The notes below the pieces were generated by a model, which was given only the letters and a program-made list of their open reading frames with translations, ran no database searches and had not been told where the DNA came from. From Chamaelirium japonicum (taxonomy: Eukaryota; Streptophyta; Magnoliopsida; Liliales; Melanthiaceae), in assembly GCA_947650365.1 (NCBI GenBank), contig OX393551.1, positions 63,109,173 through 63,173,172 on the forward strand: a DNA stretch of 64,000 nucleotides. The letters are read 5' to 3'. Positions 56,845 through 64,000 of this stretch are shown here, in pieces (within the stretch, counting starts at the first letter, position 1; every line of letters begins with the position of its first letter). The translations under genes and the position numbers were made by a program.

Positions 56845-57134
56845 TGTTTAGTTTCCATACCTATGAAGACTCAGGCAGGATGTGCGTACGATAGGAAAAT
56901 TGTACGTATGATCCTATGGAAATAAGGACTGGCATCAGAAGCTAAACAGAGACGATCAGACAAATCGTGCACACGTTGTCCCCATCGTGCGCACGTTTCT
57001 AGACAAGCAAAACTTTGTGCGCACGATGGGGAATTCGTGCTCATATTTTATTGTCGTCAGGTTTTCAGTCGAGTGACTTGTGTCATATTTTGTGCACGTT
57101 TTACCTATCGTACACACGTTTTCCGCAGACTGCA
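56845..57134 (+). repeat. copia F 3' LTR, left part
   Basis: Begins TGTTTAGTTTCC after the polypurine tract. Contains a 15-bp inverted repeat CCCCATCGTGCGCAC / GTGCGCACGATGGGG (56980-56994 and 57017-57031) and related CGTGC.CACG words. Interrupted at 57134 by copia G. Confidence 0.55.
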
Positions 57135-57262
57135 TGTTAATGTATAGATGGGTGGGGTTCTATATACAGTGGGGTCGGGTTATGCTATACATATATATTG
57201 GGCTTAGTCCCTCAATGAGAAACATTTCATTCTCTTCAAACCCTAGTCGTCATCTCCTAACA
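57135..57262 (+). repeat. copia G 5' LTR (128 bp)
   Basis: TGTTAATG to CTAACA, followed by the PBS. Confidence 0.92.
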
Positions 57263-57274
57263 TGGTCTCAGAGC

Positions 57275-57837
57275 TCTAGGGTTTCTCCGCGGTGAAAGCG
57301 AGACTCCTATGGCACCTCCTCCTCCGGCACCGATCTCATCCTCCTCCGGCCTTCCCCTCCAATACCGATCTCCCCGACTACCACCGTTCTCCACCTGCAA
57401 CCCCCCTGGCCCCTCCGTTATCCGTCGCCCCCCCTCTACCCTGCAGCCCCCCCTCCCTGGGTCTCTCCGTTACCCGCAGCCCCCCCTCCCTGGGTCTCTC
57501 CTTTACCCGCAGCCCCCCCTCCCCCGGCCTCTCCTTCATCCGCCGCCCCCCTCCCCCGGCCTCTCCTTTACCCTCAACCCCCCCTCCTCCGGCCACTTAT
57601 TTGCCCGCGGCCCCCTTCTCCACCCTCCCCCGGCCCTCTCCCTCCGGAACCAATCTCCCTAACCACCACCGTTCTCCACCTGCACCCCCCCCCCCCCCCC
57701 GGCTTCTTCTTCATCCGCCATCCCCCTCCAACTGTAGCCCCCCCTCCCCCGGCCTCTCCTTCACCAGCCACCCCCTCTGGCCCTCTCCTTCTCACCCGCA
57801 GCACCCCCTCCACCTACAGCCCCCCCACCCCACCCCC
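57275..57837 (+). repeat. copia G leader: C-rich minisatellite
   Basis: Units such as CCCCCCTCCCTGGGTCTCTC and CCGGCCTCTCCTT. Several overlapping open frames are compositional. Corresponds to the leader of E and the inverted leaders of A-D. Confidence 0.87.
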
Positions 57838-59289
57838 GACACTCTTCACCAACAGTCGTTCCCTCACACCCATGAACAGAATGGTGTTGCCGAGTGCAAA
57901 CATCGTCATGTCCTCGAGATAGCGTGAGTTCTACTTCTGTCTGCTTCTGTTCCATATTCCTACTGGGTCGAGGTTATTCTGACTGTCGTTTACCTTATCA
58001 ACATCACTTCGTCCTCTACCCTTTCTGGCCTTACACCGTACGAGCGGCTTTACTTCACATCCCCTGACTACTCTCTTCTTCGTACATTTGGGTGCACATG
58101 TTTCATTATCCTCCCTCCCCATGAGCGCATCAAACTATCTGCTAGGTCTGTTAGGTGTGTGAGTGTCCACTTGGGGCTCAGTCGGTAGCACAAGGACTAT
58201 CAATGTTACGATCCCTTGGCTCGCCGGATCCGTGTCTCTCGTCACGTCTCCTTTGTTGAGGATGTTTCGTACTTTTCCACTGAGTCCTGGGATCTTTCCT
58301 CACCGCTTGTGCCACTCTTTATCCCTCCACCCTCTCTCACCATCCCCTTCCTACCTCCGTATCCTGCTCCCACGCCCACGGCTGTGCCCTTCCCGGTTGG
58401 ACCTTCCTTACCTTCCTCACCTCCACCTCCCCCGTCTCTACCACCTCCCTCGCCACCTCCCCCTCCCCCGTCTCCCCCGCCACCTCTACCACTACCACCT
58501 GTCATGCATGTCTATATCCTAGTCCTGTTCGACGCTACCCTGCAATCGAACATCACCCTCCTGACATATATGACTACTCTCCTAACATGTTTGGTTACTC
58601 TGCTTTTACCTCTGCCTCTCCTGACACCTCTGAACACTCCATTGTTGCTTCGTATTCTCCGTCATATCAGGCCTTTCTCACTGCTCTCCACTCCCACCGG
58701 GAGCCCAGTCGTATCGTGAGGCAATTCTATACCCAGAGTGGCGTCAGGCTATGATAGTGGAGCTTAAGGCATTTCAGCGGACTCAGACGTGGGACTTGGT
58801 TCCTTATCCTTCTGGCGTGGTGCCTGTCAACTGCAAATGGATCTTCAAGATCAAGACTCGACCTGATGGTTCCATTGAACGGCACAAGCATCACCTTGTT
58901 GCTCGTGGCTTCTCGCAGAGGTATGGGATTGACTATGAGGAGACGTTTGCTCCAGTTGCTCGGATGACCACCGTTCACACCCTTTTAGCTGTAGCAGCTG
59001 TTCGAGGGTGGTCTCTCCATCAGATGGATGTCACTAATGGCTTTCTCCATAGTGACCTCTCAGAGGAGATGTACATGGCTCCTCTACCAGGCGTCTCTGC
59101 TCCTTCTGGCCACATATGTCGTCTGCGTCGGGCCATTTATAGCCTTAAGCATGCCCCGTGTGCCTTGTTTGAGCGATTCCGCAGTGCAGTTCTGGCAGCT
59201 GGGTTTGTCGAGAGACATTCTGACTATGCTCTGTTCACCCGCTCCTCCAATCAGGATATTGTTGTTCTGCTTCTGTATGTGGATGATAT
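57838..59289 (+). pseudogene. copia G integrase C-part and RT N-part
   Basis: Starts in the integrase core just before the Glu motif (HEQNGVAECKHRHV), then the linker and RT (KWIFKIKTRPDGSIERHKH, GIDYEETFAPVARMTTV) up to LLLYVDD. The TRIM array is inserted directly after the YVDD box. Frameshifts and stops occur in integrase (57929) and linker. Confidence 0.88.
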
Positions 59290-60064
59290 TGTTAACGGAT
59301 AGTCCCACATCGATGAGGGAGGCACTCATCACCCGCTTAATATACCTGTTGTAGACCTCTCTTTATGACCCGAGTTTTGGGGCATGAGGGTATCTAACAT
59401 GGTTTCAGAGCTGGGTTCATCGTCTTCCTCCGGGTGCGACCCCTTCCGATTGTGCCTCGCTCCACGTGTTCTGCTTGAGGGGGGTGTTGAGGAAGTCCAC
59501 TGGTTAGTCCCACATTGGTAAAAGGGGCACCTAACGCCCACTTAATATACCCCCTGTGGACCGCCCCTTACGACCCAGGTTTTGGGGTGTGAGGGTATCT
59601 AACATAGTATCAGAGCTATCATGTCTCCTGCTCCTGCTCTTGTTTCGGGTGCTCCCTATCGATCGTGTCTTGTCACACGTGTTCCGTGTGGGAGGATCCT
59701 TGCCACGCGTGCTCTGTGTGAGGGGGTGTTAACGGATAGTCCCACATCAGTGAGGGAGGCACCCATCACCCGCTTTAGATACCTTCTGTAGACCTCCCCT
59801 TACAACCCGGGTTTTAGGGCATGAGGGTATCAAACATGGTATCAGAGCTGACATGCCTCCTGCTCCTACTCTGGGTGCTCTCCACCGATCGTGCCTTGCC
59901 ACGCGTGCTTTGCGTGGGAGGATCCTTACCACACGTGCTCCGCGTGAGGGGGAGTGTTAATGGATAGTCCTATATCGGTGACGGAGGCACCTATCACCCG
60001 CTTAATATACCTGTTGTAAACCTCTCCTTATAGCCCGGGTTTTGGGGTGTGAGGGTATCTAACA
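59290..60064 (+). mobile_element. TRIM element as a tandem array of four LTRs
   Basis: Four LTR copies at 59290-59399, 59485-59604, 59727-59836 and 59955-60064, with three internal segments of about 85-122 bp. Each LTR starts TGTT and ends AACA. The internal segments start with TGGTATCAGAGC-like primer sites and end in purine tracts such as GTGAGGGGGAG. The array is flanked by the duplication GATAT (59285-59289 and 60065-60069), so it inserted or expanded as one unit. No coding capacity. Confidence 0.9.
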
Positions 60065-60213
60065 GATATGATCATCACCGAGGATGACAGTGCCACCATA
60101 GCGTCACCTCTAGAGTCAATTTGAGATGAAGAATCTAGGCCCTCTTCGGTACTTTCTTGGCCTTGAGATTGCCCGCTCAGCTCGTGGACTATTGATCTCC
60201 CAGCAAAAGTACA
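60065..60213 (+). pseudogene. copia G RT middle fragment
   Basis: Continues the RT after the TRIM array (MIITEDDSATIAS) to SQQKY-equivalent sequence, where H is inserted. Contains frameshifts. Confidence 0.85.
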
Positions 60214-60695
60214 TGATGTGATCTGACTTGGGCCCAAGTCCATTGGCCCACCCGAAGGCCCATCCTAGTCTGCCAGGGATGAATAAGGCAGGATATCTCT
60301 GATGATATCTTTTAGAATCTTTTTTATTTGAGATCTTTATTTTAGGCAAGTTGTTAGGATACTTATTGGCTTTTAAATTTGTTGTCATTTTTATCTTTTC
60401 TTTTAGCCTATTTAAAGGCCCCCATTGTAACCATTGAAGGACAGATTATGATGAATGAAAATTGATGGCGGATGCCTTCGTTGGCTCATGGATTTGAGTC
60501 CCCACCTTGTATCCTGATGGATTTCAGGCCCCCTCTCGTCTAAGCTTCTAGTCTTTTCTTCTTTGTCACAGTTCTTACCCCCTCCGCCACTTCCTCTCGG
60601 TGATTCCGTATCACTAGTTATCTTTTTACAAAGAAAATACCAAAAATATTACATCGCCTTCATCAACCGTCCTTCGACGACGTGCGCCTGCATCA
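60214..60695 (+). repeat. element H 5' LTR (482 bp)
   Basis: About 98.8% identical to the 3' LTR by eye. Confidence 0.92.
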
Positions 60696-60710
60696 AGTTG
60701 GTATCAGAGC

Positions 60711-61711
60711 TTTGGCTTCGTGGCGTTTTCGCACCACGAACGATCTTCACTTCGATCGTCGTCGTCCATCGTCATCGTCGCCGTTCCATCGTCACCATCC
60801 TCGCCGATTCGTCGTCATCTTCTTCTGGTACGTCGTCCTACAATCCCAACAAAAAAAAAAGAAGAGAGATCAGATCTTGAGGAAAAAAAAAAAAAGAGAA
60901 GAGAGAGCATACCTCCTTCATCCGCTACCCGCCTCCTTTGCTGGCTCGTGCAACCACCGCAAGCCACCCGCGAACCCCTCTCCTTTGCCGCCTGCCCGTC
61001 CACCGCAAGCCGGCCCTTCCTCTCGCTCCACCCGCTGAACCACCACCCTCTGTCCCATGCTCCCGCGCACCCGCTGCCAAAAAAAAAAAAGAGACCAGAT
61101 CTGCCATCAGATCTGTATAGCAGCAGAAAAAGGCAAAAAAAAAAAGGAAAGAAAGAGAAGAAAAGGGAAGAAAAGAAAAAAAAAAGGAAAGAAAGAAAAG
61201 AAAAGGGAAGAAAGAAGAAGGAAAGAAGAGAGAAAGGAAAGAGGAAACATACATGTGCTGATTGCTACAGCTGCAGCCGCCCCTTTGTTACTCCCAACTG
61301 CAGCCGCCGGCCCCTTTGTTCCTTCCCTACCTGCCAACAAACAAACAAAACAAAACAAAAACCCTAATCCGAACCCCCCTTTGCCCCTTTCTATTTTCCC
61401 AATTCACCCCCCACCACAACCCTTAGATCCCCATCCAACAGCCCTCAAATCCCCTGCCTTTCTAGTTGCTATTTTGCACTTAAGTGCTGAACCCGAGTTG
61501 AATTCGGATCCAACCCGTTTACAAAAACAGACCCGTTAAGACCCTACGACTTCAAAAGTCCATATCTTTCTCATTTTTCATCCGATTTGGATGTTTTTGG
61601 TACCGAATCGAAGCCCTTTCCGAGCTCTACGCATCTATACCATCCATAGAAATTTGCAGTGAACCAGTAATTACAGATTTCCAGATTTACCCCTGGACCA
61701 CACTTCCACCA
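60711..61711 (+). other. element H leader: low-complexity tracts
   Basis: CGTCGTC-rich (60740-60830), C-rich and A/G-rich (GAAAAGGGAAGAAAG-type, 61080-61250) stretches. Overlapping frames here look compositional. Confidence 0.6.
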
Positions 61712-61960
61712 TTGTGCATGGATGCCAAGATGCAAGGATTGATTCGTTGTCATCAAGAGAACAACTCCGTCTATGAGTATACTTCAGCATTCTATCGGCG
61801 CATGATCTGCTATGGTTTTTCAGAGAAAGATTTCTTGGCAGTGGTACTGTACGTTAGAGGACTCCGCTCCGATATAAAGGCCAAGTTTTCACCTAGATCT
61901 TGGAGGGATCTGGAAGAAGCCTATGAGATAGCTTGTGGGATTGAATGGGAGCTACAATAA
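61712..61960 (+). pseudogene. element H gag-like fragment
   Basis: 82 codons reading NNSVYEYTSAFYRRMICYGF, VLYVRGLRSDIKAKF and YEIACGIEWELQ. This resembles the retrotransposon gag domain of Ty3/gypsy elements (SV.EYT..F, GLR..I). N- and C-terminal parts of a normal gag are missing. It ends in TAA directly followed in frame by the next reading frame. Confidence 0.6.
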
Positions 61961-62530
61961 ATGGACTCACCTCTAGCGGCCACCACAGATGAGTCTCCAC
62001 CTCCAGTACTTTCAGTAGATCCTCCACCATCGACAGAGCTTCTTCCAGTTGTATCTTTGGTGGATCCATCACATCCAGTACCACCACCAGCAGACGAGCT
62101 TCCCCTTCCAGAGGATCTTTCGCCGCCAGCCATGCTACCACCTACTGCGGATTCTTTCGAGGATGTCTCTCTAGCCGAGCTTCAGCAGATTGATTTTCTT
62201 GGGCTAGACCAACTATTGGTGCCTACAGTGTTTGTTCCGCTCTACCTCCGTTCAGGCGAGCCGCTGTTCGAGCTATCGCAGCGGTCTGATTTTACGATCC
62301 GACTCTGTCATCTACCCCAACACTACTTTGACATATGTTTTCCGATCGACGGCAGTGATACCTTCTCATGGGACCCCGGTGGTGACTTCGGTATAGTGAG
62401 ACATCATTTGTTGGGCCTCCACCATCAGCTCCTGACGATAGATACCACATCGGCGAAAACCTCGAGTATGATTGTGCTTTACCGTATGAACTCGAGGGCG
62501 AGTTCTTCGCAGCGGAAGCGAATGATGTGA
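61961..62530 (+). CDS. element H open frame of unknown function
   Basis: 189 codons starting at the ATG immediately after the TAA of the gag-like fragment and in the same frame. The N-terminal 60 residues are Pro-, Ser- and Asp-rich. The middle (ADSFEDVSLAELQQIDFLGL, LYLRSGEPLFELSQRSD) is less biased. The frame runs into the 3' LTR by a few codons. No domain recognised. It may be the residue of a degraded gypsy polyprotein. Confidence 0.35.
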   Translation: MDSPLAATTDESPPPVLSVDPPPSTELLPVVSLVDPSHPVPPPADELPLPEDLSPPAMLPPTADSFEDVSLAELQQIDFLGLDQLLVPTVFVPLYLRSGEPLFELSQRSDFTIRLCHLPQHYFDICFPIDGSDTFSWDPGGDFGIVRHHLLGLHHQLLTIDTTSAKTSSMIVLYRMNSRASSSQRKRMM

Positions 62531-63004
62531 TCTGACTTGGGCCCAAGTCCATTGGCCCACCCGAAGGCCCATCCTAGTCTGCCAGGGCTGAATAAGGCAG
62601 GATATCTCTGATGATATCTTTTAGAATCTTTTTTATTTGAGATCTTTATTTTAGGCAAGTTGTTAGGATACTTATTGACTTTTAAATTTGTTGCCATTTT
62701 TATCTTTTCTTTTAGCCTATTTAAAGGCCCCCATTGTAACCATTGAAGGACAGATTATGATGAATGAAAATTGATGGCGGATGCCTTCGTTGGCTCATGG
62801 ATTTGAGTCCCCACCTTGTATCCTGATGGATTTCAGTCCCCCTCTCGTCTAAGCTTCTAGTCTTTTCTTCTCTGTCACAGTTCTTACCCCCTCCGCCACT
62901 TCCTCTCGGTGATTCCGTATCACTAGTTATCTTTTTACAAAGAAAATACCAAAAATATTACATCGCCTTCATCAACCGCCCTTCGACGACGTGCGCCTGC
63001 ATCA
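62523..63004 (+). repeat. element H 3' LTR (482 bp)
   Basis: Same termini as the 5' LTR, followed by GTACA. Confidence 0.92.
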
Positions 63005-63788
63005 GTACATCTCTGACATCTTTGCTGATGTTACTCTCACTGACTCTCGTACTACTAACACGCCCATGGAGCTCAATTTGAAGCTCCTTTCTAAAGATGG
63101 TGAGTCTCTCCAAAATGTCTCCCGATACCAGAGGCTGGTTGGGATGCTTGTCTATCTCACCATGAGTAGGCCCGACATTGCCCATGCCGTTGGCATTGTC
63201 AGCCAGTTCGTCCAGGCTCCTCGCTCTATTCACTATGCAGCAGTTCTTCGGATTATTTGCTATCTACGGGGCACCGTCACTCGTTCGCTACTTTTTCCCT
63301 CCAACTCTTCGCTGGTACTGTGTGCTTACTCCAATACAAATTGGGCTGGAGATGTTACTACTCGTCATTCTACTACTGGCTACTATGTGTTCCTTGGTGA
63401 CTCTCTCATCTTTTGACACAGTAAGAAACAATAATTTATCGCTCACTCCAGCACCGAAGCCGAATACAAGGCTATGGCTTCCACCACTGCAAAGATTGTC
63501 TGGCTCCGTCGTCTCCTTCTCGACTTGGGTGTCGTGATCTCCGAGTCTACTCCTCTATTTTGCGACAACCGAAGTGCTATTCAGATTGCTAGCAACCAGG
63601 TCTTTCATGAGTGAACCAAACATATTGAGATCGATTGTCACTATGTTTGCCAGATTTTTCTCGCCCACACCATCTCCCTACCATTCATTCACTCGATGGA
63701 GCAGACTGCTGACTTCCTCACAAAGCCAATGACTATTGCTCGCTTCCGGCATTTTATCAGCAAACTCTCGGTTCATGATCCACCGTGA
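63005..63788 (+). pseudogene. copia G RT end and RNase H
   Basis: Resumes at QYISDIFADVTLTDSRT, continues through SRYQRLVGMLVYLTMSRPDI and RNase H ([33 protein letters not shown]) to TADFLTKPM and HDPP. Stops near 63414 and 63613 and one frameshift break it. A polypurine tract (GAGTTTGAGGGGGAG) precedes the LTR. Confidence 0.9.
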
Positions 63789-63801
63789 GTTTGAGGGGGA
63801 G

Positions 63802-63929
63802 TGTTAATGTATAGATGGGTTGGGTTCTATGTATAGTCGGGTTGGGTTATGTTGTACATATATATCGGGCTTAGTCCCTCAATGAGAAACATTTCATTCT
63901 CTCCAAACCCTAGTCGTCATCTCCTAACA
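63802..63929 (+). repeat. copia G 3' LTR (128 bp)
   Basis: TGTTAATG to CTAACA, then the CTGTA duplication. The remaining 63935-64000 is probably the continuation of the copia F LTR. Confidence 0.92.
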
Positions 63930-64000
63930 CTGTATATGGATTGGGTTTTTCCAGCTGAGTTGTTTTGGGAACCTATATATATTTGGTTCGGTTCTAATGT

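Larger units (their letters stand above)
60214..63004 (+). mobile_element. non-autonomous LTR retrotransposon H (2.8 kb)
   Basis: Perfect 5-bp duplication GTACA (60209-60213 and 63005-63009). Two 482-bp LTRs start TGATGTGATCTGAC and end CCTGCATCA, with about six differences, so insertion is fairly recent. PBS TGGTATCAGAGC at 60699-60710 and a purine stretch before 62523. The interior is 1.8 kb and holds C-rich and A-rich low-complexity tracts, a gag-like fragment and an unidentified frame, but no protease, RT or integrase. Confidence 0.92.
57135..63929 (+). mobile_element. copia element G with nested TRIM array and LTR element H
   Basis: Plus-strand short-LTR copia with near-matching target duplications CTGCA (57130-57134) and CTGTA (63930-63934). 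PBS TGGTCTCAGAGC at 57263-57274. The LTRs differ at about nine of 128 positions, so it is older than A-D. Gag, protease and the first half of integrase are absent: the leader joins integrase directly near 57838. RT is split by the TRIM array at 59290 and by H at 60214. Confidence 0.92.
53298..64000 (+). mobile_element. degraded Tnt1-like copia F carrying nested insertions
   Basis: Between and around the younger insertions lie pieces of a different copia family in plus orientation: RT N-part (53311-53717), RT C-part to RNase H (55794-56833), polypurine tract AGAGGGGGAG (56834-56843) and a 3' LTR start TGTTTAG (56845). The LTR is split by copia G and resumes after 63934. The left boundary is unknown; it meets copia E somewhere before 47447. 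The DNA after 63934 (TATATATA box, GC-poor) is read as the rest of this LTR. Confidence 0.6.

Noticed and set aside
57292-57927. 211-codon Pro-rich protein
   Set aside because: It reads through the C-rich leader of copia G and then into integrase by chance join.
60853-61367. Lys-rich 150-215-codon proteins in element H
   Set aside because: They come from GAAAAGG low-complexity DNA in the H leader.

Overview
This window is plant nuclear DNA, most likely from an angiosperm with a repeat-rich genome. The evidence is GT-AG spliced exons, an LRR receptor-like kinase of the At1g06840 type, Ty1/copia elements primed by initiator-Met tRNA, hAT transposons with 8-bp target duplications, plant LINEs and TRIM elements. 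I cannot name the species. No bacterial genes, CRISPR arrays, rRNA or tRNA genes were seen.

The only host gene I can support is one plus-strand receptor kinase. Four consecutive kinase-domain exons (1759-2042, 9030-9081, 42173-42423, 43881-44015) join in frame with intact splice sites and intact P-loop, lysine, HRD and DFG motifs. The introns between them are about 7.0, 33.1 and 1.5 kb. The next intron runs off the right edge (over 20 kb), and both the extracellular LRR exons and the last kinase exon(s) lie outside. Everything else is intron filled by mobile elements.

Left to right: 1-1155, 3' end of a copia element cut by an unknown element. Intron at 2.0-9.0 kb: a 5'-truncated LINE remnant, then a cluster of foldback elements (4.67-7.1 kb) separated by (TA)n tracts, several of which are palindromes built from smaller palindromes. 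Intron at 9.1-42.2 kb: a non-autonomous hAT element (9292-10001); four copies of one short-LTR copia family, all antisense to the host gene (A 10252-15517, B 16588-21400, C 21610-30766, D 34527-39837), each with a 5-bp target duplication; an apparently intact autonomous hAT (24311-28315) inside C; two further hAT-like elements with CGAAATAT-type subterminal repeats (31061-32156 and 34307-34469); and a decayed hAT-like remnant near 40 kb. Intron after 44.0 kb: a broken plus-strand copia E, a full-length LINE (47447-53297), a second 5'-truncated copy of the same LINE in inverse orientation (53731-55780), and a degraded Tnt1-like copia F. Copia G (57135-63929) sits inside the F 3' LTR. G itself contains a four-LTR TRIM array (59290-60064) and a 2.8-kb non-autonomous LTR element H (60214-63004).

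Points of most interest: the nested-palindrome (TA)n-associated elements; the complete hAT and a non-autonomous element sharing its terminus; copia B, whose LTRs are nearly identical although it has lost gag, the integrase catalytic Glu and the second RT catalytic Asp; LTR pairs that differ by exactly one 22-bp repeat unit; and the inverted LINE pair. I found no clearly new protein-based system. The foldback architecture is the best candidate for something undescribed.
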